Positions 22,796 through 30,352 of a stretch of DNA of 47,064 bases are shown here, piece after piece. A program made the translations under genes and the position numbers. The stretch spans positions 1-47,064 of the forward strand of contig JAMCZI010000030.1 in the NCBI GenBank assembly GCA_023485545.1. The letters are read 5' to 3'. The number at the start of each line of letters is the position of its first letter. Within the stretch, counting starts at the first letter, position 1. This stretch comes from Candidatus Martarchaeota archaeon (lineage in GTDB: Archaea > Micrarchaeota > Micrarchaeia > Micrarchaeales > Micrarchaeaceae). The notes under the pieces are model-generated. The model saw only the letters and a program-made list of their open reading frames with translations, made no database searches and had not been told where the DNA came from.

Positions 22796-23559
22796 CCCCT
22801 CAGCTCTATGTACCCGAGCGAGACCATCTTGTTGAGCATCTGCTCTATTCTCGTGGGGCTCGCCTTGTAGGATTTTGCGAATTCGTTTATGTCTATTGCA
22901 CTGTCATGCGACTCTATCCACTCCTCAAGCATAACCATCAGCGACTCGTCAGAATAGCTCTCGAGCTGTGAAAGCCTCGACTTGAGCTCCTGGTTCTCTG
23001 AGCTGAGCTGCGCAGCCTGCACCGTCAGGTTCCTGTTCGAAGCGGTAAGCTCTATGTTCAGGCGCTTGATTTCGCGCTGCTCGTTCAGCAGGGCGCTGTA
23101 ATTGTTGAAAAGCGTGCTGTAGCTCTGTGAGAGCGACCCGAGCACGTCTTCTATAGACGACTCAATGAGCTGGAAGATGCCGGAGCCTTCGGGCTGGTAC
23201 TGGTCCGATATGAGAGAAAGCACGCTTGCCAGGCTCTTCACGACGTAGAGCTTGCGCATCTTCGGGCTCGAGTCCTTTGCTATAGAATACTGGACGTCTA
23301 TTCCATCGCGCGCAAGCGTTATTATGAAGAAAAGGAATGGGCGCTTCTGTATGTCGCGGCTTTCAACCCGTGCTATTGACAGGCTGGAAGCGGACTCCTT
23401 TATGTAGAATATCTGCAGCGATGAGAGACGCGTGGCTATGCTATCGAACGTCCCTGTAAGCGTGCCGTTAACGTGGAAACCGTCTACGTCCGGTTCTATG
23501 AAGCCGGTAGTTTCTTCAGCCATTTCTAAGTTCACCGATTTGATATCCAATGGGCCCAT
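22792..23559 (-). CDS. Coiled-coil winged-helix protein (apparently frameshifted near the 3' end)
   Basis: 255 aa as read. The N-terminal half (to about 135) is a mixed alpha/beta domain. A long coiled coil covers about 160-215 (L-N-E-Q-R-E-I-K-R-L-N-I-E-L), then comes an HTH with D-I-N-E-F-A-K-S-Y-K-A-S-P-T-R-I-E-Q-M-L-N near the end. Translation stops at Y-I-E-L-R-G, in the middle of what should be the wing. A coding stretch in another frame completes it (see 22635-22795), so a one-base indel, sequencing error or programmed shift is likely. A TATA at 23621-23630 gives it a possible own promoter. Starts ATG 23559 or ATG 23523. It may be a cytosolic regulator or adaptor of the apparatus. Confidence 0.68.
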   Translation of the reverse strand: MGPLDIKSVNLEMAEETTGFIEPDVDGFHVNGTLTGTFDSIATRLSSLQIFYIKESASSLSIARVESRDIQKRPFLFFIITLARDGIDVQYSIAKDSSPKMRKLYVVKSLASVLSLISDQYQPEGSGIFQLIESSIEDVLGSLSQSYSTLFNNYSALLNEQREIKRLNIELTASNRNLTVQAAQLSSENQELKSRLSQLESYSDESLMVMLEEWIESHDSAIDINEFAKSYKASPTRIEQMLNKMVSLGYIELRG

Positions 23560-23620
23560 TGCTTGTCTTTCTCGGCTTAAGTTTGCAGAATTCAGGCCGT
23601 CGCTCTCGTGCCAAGCCCAT

Positions 23621-23630
23621 GTTATTTATC
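23621..23630 (-). promoter_or_regulatory. TATA-like element before the coiled-coil gene
   Basis: GATAAATAAC on the minus strand predicts a start near 23599. It lies just beyond the stop of the zinc-finger gene (23634), so the last two genes of the cluster may have a separate promoter. Confidence 0.35.
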
Positions 23631-23633
23631 CCT

Positions 23634-24092
23634 TCATTCATGTTTATATCCCTTTGTTTTTGTAATTCCACCGGCGGGGCGCATGCCGCTTGTATGCATG
23701 CTTGCTGCAGAGCCGCCAGCTGCAGAATCACGCTTCTGCTTCCCTGCAGCGTGCACTGCTTCAAGAGCAGGCATATAGCTGACCAGCGACAGGAGGTACA
23801 GGAAGACCACTATGCCAAACCCGTAAAACAGCGAATACAGGTTGAAGCTGGACAGAACGAAGAGAGCTATGGCAAAGACTGCCCCGAGGCCCACGTATAG
23901 GGAGCGCTTCCTCTCGAACGACTTCCTCTGCTTGTAGTACTTCGGGAAGTCCTCCCTGCACACCACCAGCCGGAAGCCCTTCTCGTTCTTTGTGACGTTG
24001 CGCTTGAACCACCTTATTGAGGAGAGGATGTAGTCGTTCCTGACCTCAAGGCCTGCAATCCTTTTTCCGCAAATTATGCAAGCGTCCTCCAT
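23634..24092 (-). CDS. Zinc-finger two-TM membrane protein
   Basis: From the ATG at 24092 the product is 152 aa, starting M-E-D-A-C-I-I-C-G-K-R-I. Together with a later V-V-C-R-E-D this resembles a small zinc ribbon (C-x-x-C ... C). Two adjacent membrane helices follow at about 65-105 (Y-V-G-L-G-A-V-F-A-I-A-L and F-G-I-V-V-F-L-Y-L-L). The tail is short, Gly/Ala/Ser-rich and basic. The preceding gene's stop at 24094-24096 lies directly before this ATG (TGAGATG), so translation is probably coupled; the frame also opens further upstream at 24113. The family is not recognised. The position suggests a membrane component of the ATPase complex. Confidence 0.62.
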   Translation of the reverse strand: MEDACIICGKRIAGLEVRNDYILSSIRWFKRNVTKNEKGFRLVVCREDFPKYYKQRKSFERKRSLYVGLGAVFAIALFVLSSFNLYSLFYGFGIVVFLYLLSLVSYMPALEAVHAAGKQKRDSAAGGSAASMHTSGMRPAGGITKTKGYKHE

Positions 24093-24093
24093 C

Positions 24094-24408
24094 TCAAGCC
24101 CCGCCGAAATCAAGTATGGCGTCGTACACTCTGCCTATCTCGCTGGCCACCCTCTGCTCGTCTATCGCGTTGAGGGCCTGCTCTATCGCGAGATCGCTCA
24201 GCCCTATCCTGCGCAGCACGTTGGAGACTGCGTCGCGCTCCAGGCCGGACTTCTCGAGCATCGATATGAACGAAAGAAGGTTTATGTGCCTGTGGCTCTT
24301 CTCCATGCTCGATATTATAGATGTAATGCTCTTCTCGCCTACGCCAAAGGCTATCAGTATCCTGCGCAGCTCCTGCCTGCTCAGCGTGAACGTGTCTTGG
24401 TTAGGCAT
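24094..24408 (-). CDS. Helical-domain protein paralogous to the ATPase C-terminus
   Basis: A 104-aa all-helical protein. Its first 75 residues (R-Q-E-L-R-R-I-L-I-A-F-G-V, S-I-I-S-S-M-E-K-S, L-S-F-I-S-M-L-E-K-S-G) align without gaps to the last 75 residues of the adjacent ATPase (R-E-E-L-R-N-K-L-I-E-Y-N-V, S-I-F-S-S-M-D-E-S, L-D-F-I-N-V-L-F-Q-N-G). The two therefore share a helical module and probably arose by partial duplication. The gene overlaps the ATPase stop by 8 nt. It may bind the same partner as the ATPase tail, or compete with it. No outside family is recognised. Confidence 0.68.
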   Translation of the reverse strand: MPNQDTFTLSRQELRRILIAFGVGEKSITSIISSMEKSHRHINLLSFISMLEKSGLERDAVSNVLRRIGLSDLAIEQALNAIDEQRVASEIGRVYDAILDFGGA

Positions 24409-25918
24409 TCCTCACACCAGCCTTCGCTATTATCCTTGTTATTATCGAGTCCTCTATGCTCATGCTCTTCAGGAGCAGGACTATGTCCGACGCTTCTACG
24501 CCGTTCTGGAAGAGCACGTTTATGAAGTCAAGCATCTTGGGGTTTCTCCCGCTCTCGTCCATGCTAGAGAATATGCTGTCTATCCCTTCTGCAGAGACGT
24601 TGTACTCTATGAGCTTGTTCCTGAGCTCCTCCCTCTCGAACTGGTAATCACGCTGTATCACGTTTGACGAGAGCTCTGACTCGCTTATCGCGCCCTCCAT
24701 GTTGACCGTGTATACGTAAAGCGGCGTCTCGCCCTGTATCTTCTCGAGTATGAACGTCTGCGGGAACCTGAGCGCGGTCTGGAACGCCATCTCGACTGCT
24801 GCCTGACCCACACCGAAGTTGCTTATCTCCTCGCGTATGAAATTGGAGAAGTTTATCGTTCCCTGTATGTAGTTGAGGAACTTCTCGAACTTTATCCGCA
24901 GTATGAATGTGGTGCCGACGTTTGAGAATATTGCCTCGTTTATGTCAGTAGGGTTCTGCGACGCGACTATGAGGCCGAACTGGTATTTCCTGCCCTCCCT
25001 TACAATGGTTATTGCGTCACTTCTGTCATCACTGGCTATCTTCCATGCTTCATCAAGCACCACTAGGGTCTTGAGGCCCTTGCTCTCGCTCCAGCCCTCG
25101 AAGCGCATCTTCTCCTTCAATGTCTGGAGTATGAACAGCGATGCGAGGCCCCTGAACTTCTCGTCGGGAAGCCCTGATAGGTCTATGTCCACCAGCCCTG
25201 ATTCGGAGAGCTTGCCAAGGTCTATGGTGCTCTTCCGCGCGAAGAAGTCCTCGCCTTCCCTGGCAAACTGCCTCAGCCTGTATATTGTGTTCTCCAGCTC
25301 TGCTGGATACTCATACGTGCCATCCTGCAGCTTTTCTTCAAGAAGCGCTATCACATCCTTTAGCGTAGGGGATTCCTTTCCTTTCTCAGGCGGCTCAGAC
25401 ACTACGAACCCTAGGTTGGTGTACGCCTGCTCTATCGCCTCGCTCGTAAGTCGCCTCTGCTCAGCGAACTGCGATATGTCTGTCAGTATCTCGAAAGAGG
25501 TCATTATCTGCTTGACCCTGTCAAGCGGCTTCATTCCAGAGAGATCCATTATGTTGAGGTAGTCGCCCTTGCCGAGAGCTATCACTTTCCCGCCGCTCTG
25601 CTTTACCCAAGCCTTGTACTCTCCAGCCCAGTCTATTATAACCGCGTTGGAATTCCATACATAGCTTGCGCGTATGAGGAATGTCTTGACGAAGTAGCTC
25701 TTTCCTGAACCGGTTATGCCAACTATTGCTATGTGCGGGTTGGTGAGGTTTGTGAAAGACCACGAGAACGGCACCTGGAACACCTTTGTGGTGCCTATGT
25801 ATATCGACTTCAGCACGTCGCCGACCAGTATGCTCGCCGGAGGCTCCGGCGGCCTTGAGAGGAATGACCTCTTCGCTATGTCGTTGCTCATCAGGTTCTG
25901 AAGCTTCAGTATGCTCAT
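24401..25918 (-). CDS. VirB4/HerA-like type IV secretion ATPase
   Basis: A 505-aa motor ATPase. Seen: Walker A G-I-T-G-S-G-K-S (about 76-83) after a strand N-P-H-I-A-I-V, I-I-D-W-A-G-E-Y downstream, Walker B T-L-V-V-L-D-E-A-W-K (about 289-298) with the catalytic E, the sensor-like V-A-S-Q-N-P-T-D-I segment, and an arginine-containing C-terminal region. The usual VirB4 N-terminal domain is almost absent; only about 60 residues precede the P-loop. Two upstream membrane proteins may supply it. The last 75 residues form a helical module repeated in the next gene. CedB and VirB4 power DNA or pilin movement in related machines. No VirD4 or relaxase is found nearby. Confidence 0.85.
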   Translation of the reverse strand: MSILKLQNLMSNDIAKRSFLSRPPEPPASILVGDVLKSIYIGTTKVFQVPFSWSFTNLTNPHIAIVGITGSGKSYFVKTFLIRASYVWNSNAVIIDWAGEYKAWVKQSGGKVIALGKGDYLNIMDLSGMKPLDRVKQIMTSFEILTDISQFAEQRRLTSEAIEQAYTNLGFVVSEPPEKGKESPTLKDVIALLEEKLQDGTYEYPAELENTIYRLRQFAREGEDFFARKSTIDLGKLSESGLVDIDLSGLPDEKFRGLASLFILQTLKEKMRFEGWSESKGLKTLVVLDEAWKIASDDRSDAITIVREGRKYQFGLIVASQNPTDINEAIFSNVGTTFILRIKFEKFLNYIQGTINFSNFIREEISNFGVGQAAVEMAFQTALRFPQTFILEKIQGETPLYVYTVNMEGAISESELSSNVIQRDYQFEREELRNKLIEYNVSAEGIDSIFSSMDESGRNPKMLDFINVLFQNGVEASDIVLLLKSMSIEDSIITRIIAKAGVRNA

Positions 25919-25927
25919 TCTATCAAC

Positions 25928-26761
25928 TCATCCCTGCCTGTCGAATTCCGAGGCTATCGACGACTCGGTCAGCGGCACGGCAAAATTAAACCTGAATATC
26001 GTGTAGAGCTCGCGGCCCACTATCCTCGACATCTGTAGGTCGAGCACGCTCAGCGACACCTGCAGCTCGCGAAGCTGCTCGGAGAGCAGGTCCACCGCGG
26101 CCTTCTCGCTCACTCCCACCGCTGATGTCTCGACGTACATTAGCGATGCTATTGGCTTCTCTCCCTGGGCTATCCTGTCTATCTGGGTCTGCAGCGTCCT
26201 TATCTTCCTTTGTATGTCTGTAACAGCCATCTCGTTGCTCGAATTGCTTTGCATCAGCCTCGAGAGCTGGTACTCCTGATATGAGCGCTTGCCCTCCAGC
26301 TCATCCCTGACCTTCTGCACCTCCCTCCCTGCGGATATGATGTGAAACTTGAAAGGGAATTTTATGTTCATGACTGTGCGCTCCCACCTCTCGGGAGCAT
26401 CTGCCATCTGCTGGTCCTCGTCCTCGCCTATCGACTCCTGCTTGAACCTGTATGCAAATACGTTGCCGGTAAGGTAGCCGGTTGCGTAGAATAGCCCGTT
26501 GACGTTCTTCACTATCGCATCCTGCGATTTTGGGACATGGTATCCCTTTGCAGGCTCTACAGATATTCCGAGCAGCTTCATCGCTGCCGGATAAAGTATC
26601 GAATCCGCCCAGTTCATCCCAGCCACAAGTGCCAGGGCGATTATGGCGAATATTATTGCGAGAAGGTAGAGGATGCCGTGGCCGACCGTGTTTGCTGTCG
26701 CTATGACTACGAATATTATAAGCAGCGAGAACATCAGATATCCTATGCCAAGCTCATCCAC
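25928..26761 (-). CDS. Two-TM protein resembling a VirB3/VirB4 N-terminal domain
   Basis: A 277-aa protein starting with GTG after a perfect ribosome binding site. Two N-terminal membrane helices (about 8-28 and 30-50) are followed by a cytosolic domain of about 220 aa with a long helical hairpin (V-T-D-I-Q-R-K-I-R-T-L-Q-T-Q-I) and the Y-V-E-T-S-A strand. This 2-TM plus soluble layout is shared with the next gene upstream. Because the ATPase downstream lacks a VirB4 N-terminal domain, I suggest these proteins are the detached VirB3-like/VirB4-N parts. This is structural analogy, not a recognised match. The ATPase gene follows after 9 nt. Confidence 0.62.
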   Translation of the reverse strand: MDELGIGYLMFSLLIIFVVIATANTVGHGILYLLAIIFAIIALALVAGMNWADSILYPAAMKLLGISVEPAKGYHVPKSQDAIVKNVNGLFYATGYLTGNVFAYRFKQESIGEDEDQQMADAPERWERTVMNIKFPFKFHIISAGREVQKVRDELEGKRSYQEYQLSRLMQSNSSNEMAVTDIQRKIRTLQTQIDRIAQGEKPIASLMYVETSAVGVSEKAAVDLLSEQLRELQVSLSVLDLQMSRIVGRELYTIFRFNFAVPLTESSIASEFDRQG

Positions 26762-27595
26762 TCATATCACCTCCTCCCTCATCTCGGCGTTCATGTGCTC
26801 GCTCACGGTGGTTGCAGGCATGACGTATTCAGGGTCTATGAAGCTCTTCAGCTGGTCCCCAGTTATGAATGTTGGCGATATCCCGAAGATTGTGCCAACC
26901 CCGGCTATTATCTCGCGTGCGCGCTGCTGCGCTGCGCTCACCGCCTCGAACTCCTTTGAGCCCATTGCGGATATGCTGGCGTAGGTTATCAGCTCCATCG
27001 ACTGTGTCTTTGATGCGTTGTCGAGCATGCGCTTCCACATCGCAGTGCCGCCCTTCGAGCGCTCTATGGCTGCAGGGTCAGAATTGGCTTCCATTGCCTG
27101 AGCCTCCGAAGCCTCGCTCTTGTTTATCATGTCGCGCACCTGCTGAAGGTAGGCGTCCTTGTTCATCAGCGAGAGCTGCACCGAGTACCTTATCGGATCC
27201 TTGTTGAGCCCGACCATTGAGCTCACTTGTTTCGAGAATTGGAGTGCCTCTTCCGGGCTCATCTCCGTAGCTGATTTGTAAAGCGGTATGCGCACGTACA
27301 CCGTGGCTATGAAATCCTCGCCCTCCCTCCTTAGTATTGAATCAGCGGATGGCGATATCCAGTATGGCTCCTCCTTGCTCAGCACAACATGCTTTCCGGG
27401 ATGCTTGAGCATGTGCCCTATTATCTGGGAGTAGTGCCTTGATGAAAATGCGAGGACGTCGAAACCTAGTGAAAGTATGAGCAGCACGAGCTTGCCATAG
27501 ACAGTGACTAAGCTTGCAGGCAGGGCTTCGGCAAGCACCAGCAAGACGACGGAAACCAATATGAGCCCCAAAAAGAGGGGCATGCTCTTGTCCAT
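26762..27595 (-). CDS. Two-TM protein, second VirB3/VirB4-N-like component
   Basis: From the ATG at 27595 the product is 277 aa (the frame also opens with TTG at 27604). Two membrane helices lie at about 5-25 and 30-50, then a soluble domain with V-Y-V-R-I-P-L-Y-K-S-A-T-E-M-S and a long charged helix (D-M-I-N-K-S-E-A-S-E-A-Q-A-M-E). The same architecture as the following protein suggests distant paralogy. The end abuts the next start (TGA then GTG). A TATA at 27658-27667 begins this operon, giving a leader of about 40 nt. The role is inferred to be membrane anchoring of the ATPase. Confidence 0.62.
   Translation of the reverse strand: MDKSMPLFLGLILVSVVLLVLAEALPASLVTVYGKLVLLILSLGFDVLAFSSRHYSQIIGHMLKHPGKHVVLSKEEPYWISPSADSILRREGEDFIATVYVRIPLYKSATEMSPEEALQFSKQVSSMVGLNKDPIRYSVQLSLMNKDAYLQQVRDMINKSEASEAQAMEANSDPAAIERSKGGTAMWKRMLDNASKTQSMELITYASISAMGSKEFEAVSAAQQRAREIIAGVGTIFGISPTFITGDQLKSFIDPEYVMPATTVSEHMNAEMREEVI
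26766..26775 (-). promoter_or_regulatory. Perfect ribosome binding site
   Basis: AGGAGGTGAT lies 4 nt before the GTG at 26761, inside the end of the preceding gene. It is fully complementary to the 16S rRNA 3' end. It supports the GTG start and suggests strong translation of this component. Confidence 0.7.
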
Positions 27596-27657
27596 TGCGA
27601 TCAACCATGCGCGCAGATTACCTTATCCTGAAGCCTCAACCTCATTTTGTCTTGAAA

Positions 27658-27667
27658 GTTTATATAC
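27658..27667 (-). promoter_or_regulatory. TATA box of the ATPase operon
   Basis: GTATATAAAC on the minus strand, centred near 27663, predicts a start near 27637. It separates the ATPase operon from the six membrane-protein genes upstream. Confidence 0.5.
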
Positions 27668-27686
27668 TTATTCAAAATCCAAGCGC

Positions 27687-28859
27687 TCATATGAAACCGC
27701 GCACCTTTCCCATGCTCTTCGTCGCACCGCCTATGAACGCTGAAAACTGCTGTATGAATACGTAGGCCAGGGCGGATATCAGCGAGGGATAGAATAGTAT
27801 CATGAGCCAGAATGAGCTCATCGCGCTCTCGATGCTGCTTACATCCGTAACGATTGGGGAGGCGGGGCTGAGCGCGTTGTTTATCGCACTGCTGCCAGAG
27901 CCGAAGCGATTGAGCTGCTGCGTGGCGTAACTGAACTGCTGCTGCACTGTAGGCGAGGTAAAGTAGAACGCCACCGCGAAAAGTGTCGGGACGACAAGGT
28001 AGAACGCCACGCCTATGGCTATGAGCATCCCGCCTAGCGCTCGCGTAGGGAAGAGGGCCCTGAATATCACGCCGGGTATTATGAATGCGGGTATGGATGC
28101 CACTGCGAAAAATACTATCAGATAGTACTCCGCGTATAGTATGGTTATCCCGTCAACTATCAGCGACGCAAGCTTGTTTGCCGGCTCTATGAAGTACACG
28201 ACGAGAGGGAAGGTCCTCAGCGTATTCGTGATGTTTATCAGCCCGGTCGCACTGAAGTAGCTGCTCGAGAGGGTCTCCTTCACTGATATGTAGAAGCTGT
28301 CAACCATGTACACGTTGAACAGCGATGTGTACAGCGACTCCCCGGACGAGATGGTTGAAGTTATTAGATGCAATGATGTGGCATAGGGATTTATCGTGCC
28401 TACGAAGGCCCCTGGCGTAAGGCCAAACAGCACCGCAGAAACGTACATGAACATCACAACTATTACCATTGTGGCAGACACTTCGTAGAGCTCCGCTATG
28501 CCGAAGTTCCTTATCTTGCTGTTCTTCATCGCGGAGCCGAACATGAATATTGTTCCGGCTATGGCGAGCGAAAGGAGTATCACAGCGAGCGCTATTGGTA
28601 TGTCGTTAGACCATGAATTGTAAATCTGCTGGCTTATCGGGCAGTACCATGGCTCATAGGTTTCTATCTGCTGCGCCAGGGTTGAAGGCAGCAGCGCGCA
28701 TCCTGCAGTTGGTGATGCAGATCCGCCTAGCCCTGGAATTCGCAGCAGTACTGCTGTCGTCGCCGCATGCGATGTGTATGGCAGCAGGATCAGTGCCATC
28801 GCTATCACGAGCCCGAGGAGGGCGCCTTTCCACACGTTGTTGCGATGCATGGTCAACAC
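27687..28859 (-). CDS. VirB6/CedA-like polytopic membrane protein (paralog 1)
   Basis: A 390-aa protein with a signal-peptide-like N-terminus (W-K-G-A-L-L-G-L-V-I-A-M-A-L ... S-H-A-A), outer segments with C-x14-C spacing, and about six membrane helices. It carries both cluster signatures: I-A-E-L-Y-E-V-S-A-T-M before a helix, and V-I-F-R-A-L-F-P-T-R-A-L-G-G-M-L-I-A-I-G followed by V-V-P. The C-terminus (F-I-G-G-A-T-K-S-M-G-K-V-R-G-F-I) matches the tail pattern of its paralogs. Start GTG 28859, sharing one base with the preceding stop, or ATG 28850. It is the last gene of the six-paralog operon. The function is inferred: inner-membrane channel of a type IV-like machine. Confidence 0.7.
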   Translation of the reverse strand: MLTMHRNNVWKGALLGLVIAMALILLPYTSHAATTAVLLRIPGLGGSASPTAGCALLPSTLAQQIETYEPWYCPISQQIYNSWSNDIPIALAVILLSLAIAGTIFMFGSAMKNSKIRNFGIAELYEVSATMVIVVMFMYVSAVLFGLTPGAFVGTINPYATSLHLITSTISSGESLYTSLFNVYMVDSFYISVKETLSSSYFSATGLINITNTLRTFPLVVYFIEPANKLASLIVDGITILYAEYYLIVFFAVASIPAFIIPGVIFRALFPTRALGGMLIAIGVAFYLVVPTLFAVAFYFTSPTVQQQFSYATQQLNRFGSGSSAINNALSPASPIVTDVSSIESAMSSFWLMILFYPSLISALAYVFIQQFSAFIGGATKSMGKVRGFI

Positions 28860-30352
28860 TATACGAGCCCGTTCAGCAGCGTCATGAAGCTTATCCTTAC
28901 GCCTATGGCGCTTGACATGTCTATCACGAATACATCAAGAATCACTATGTTTATAAAAGGTATGAATGTAAGCCCTGCGACAAGGTAGCCCAGCTCAAGG
29001 AAGAACGGAGCGGTGTAAGGGAGGGCACCAACGCCGAATATCACAGGGATTGCGCTTGCGCCGAAAGTTGCAAACTGTGTGGTGAAAATAGCGTCCATTC
29101 CTGCCAGCGTAAGCGTTGACACCACAGGGCCGGATGCGCCCGATGAGCTTAACAGGAACAGGTGTATGAGCTGCACGTCCATGAAGCCGTACGTTAGCGA
29201 AGTCAGTATTGGATAAATCAGCCCTATTCCAAGGCCTAGCGCTATCATTGCACCACCGAAGCGGCGCGAGAAGCCGAATATCCATGCCACTATCCCTATG
29301 GACAGCAAGAATGGCAGGAAGAAAAGCGAACCAGAAAGCAGTATTAGCTGCACCTGGTTTATCAGCAGCATAGTCACTATCAAGCTTGACGCAACTGCCA
29401 GCAAGTCCTCGATGTCTTTCGGGAATATTGAATCAAGGGAGGTGCTGATGCTGACACCTGAAACCAATGGGACAGAAAGCTTCGCCGTTGCGCCTGGCGA
29501 GAGCGCACCCACGTATGACACGTAATACAGTTCATCGTAGAGCGCCTGCGACGCAAAATTGAACGTTGATATGTCACATACGCTGATTCCGAATATGCTG
29601 TTCACAACGTTTGAGTTGCAGGTTGCGGGAAGCAGCCCTGCGGCGTTAAAGTTGGAGAGCGGGTTGAGGAACATCAGGTACGAGAACGCTGCGACGATGA
29701 GTATCAGGAGTATTGCGAACAGGGCTTCGTATATCTGCATCTTTGCCCAGTTCTTCGCAGCCTGGCTGGCTATTACGCCGCTGAGCTGGTACACTATCGC
29801 GGCTATGGCGATGACGAGCAGTGCAGCGGCAGCAGCGAGGGGCAGCCAGGACAGTATGCTGTCCTTGAAGCCCGCCGCAGAGGTAAGGGGAGGTATTGTC
29901 GACGTGCTTGTCGAGCTCGTGGTTGACGTTGTCGTTGAAGTCGAAGTGGAGGAGGTAGACGTTGTGGTTGAGGTTGTCGTGCTGGTGCTTGAAGTAGAGG
30001 TTGATGACGTCGAGGTTGATGTGGTAGAAGTTGTGGTTGACGTTGTTGTAGAAGTGGTTGTTGACGTTGTGGTTGACGTTGTGGTTGATGTGCTTGTGCT
30101 GTAGCAATTGTACAGATCACCTGTGCCAAAGTCGCACCCGAACTCGTTTGTTGTATAATCAGGGCAGGATGATGGGCAGGGATTTCCTCCAAGCCCGAAG
30201 ACCGAGCTGCACAGGCTCTCCGGGCACGAAGAGGAGAATGACAGCGATTGGCTTGCTGCATTGGAATGGTAGGAGGCGCCTGACAGGATTATGGGCAACG
30301 CTACCGCGATCGCGAGCGCGAACATCAGTGCAGTCTTTGTTGCATTCATCAT
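28859..30352 (-). CDS. VirB6/CedA-like membrane protein with Ser/Thr stalk (paralog 2)
   Basis: A 497-aa protein. After a signal peptide (about 1-33) comes a Cys-rich outer segment (seven Cys at about 43-83), a 68-residue Ser/Thr-only stalk (85-152) and about six helices. Cluster signatures: M-Q-I-Y-E-A-L-F-A-I and I-F-G-F-S-R-R-F-G-G-A-M-I-A-L-G, then I-Y-P. It ends L-L-N-G-L-V. The stalk would lift the Cys-rich head from the membrane and is a likely O-glycosylation target. This is the only paralog with such a stalk, so it may be the outward-facing or adhesive component. The start overlaps the preceding stop by 4 nt. Confidence 0.7.
   Translation of the reverse strand: MMNATKTALMFALAIAVALPIILSGASYHSNAASQSLSFSSSCPESLCSSVFGLGGNPCPSSCPDYTTNEFGCDFGTGDLYNCYSTSTSTTTSTTTSTTTSTTTSTTTSTTSTSTSSTSTSSTSTTTSTTTSTSSTSTSTTTSTTSSTSTSTIPPLTSAAGFKDSILSWLPLAAAAALLVIAIAAIVYQLSGVIASQAAKNWAKMQIYEALFAILLILIVAAFSYLMFLNPLSNFNAAGLLPATCNSNVVNSIFGISVCDISTFNFASQALYDELYYVSYVGALSPGATAKLSVPLVSGVSISTSLDSIFPKDIEDLLAVASSLIVTMLLINQVQLILLSGSLFFLPFLLSIGIVAWIFGFSRRFGGAMIALGLGIGLIYPILTSLTYGFMDVQLIHLFLLSSSGASGPVVSTLTLAGMDAIFTTQFATFGASAIPVIFGVGALPYTAPFFLELGYLVAGLTFIPFINIVILDVFVIDMSSAIGVRISFMTLLNGLV
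29897..30100. repeat. Imperfect 12-bp repeat tract encoding the Ser/Thr stalk
   Basis: About 204 bp of variants of GTTGTGGTTGAC, plus shorter triplet variants, read on the minus strand as Thr and Ser codons only. The units are multiples of three, so gain or loss keeps the frame and would change stalk length. Confidence 0.75.

Noticed and set aside
29897-30100. Possible CRISPR array
   Set aside because: The units are short, degenerate and contiguous with no unique spacers, and they code in frame for Ser/Thr.
29559-30104. Plus-strand frame rich in Val, Asp and Glu
   Set aside because: This is the antisense reading of the Ser/Thr repeat tract; its composition is explained by the repeats.
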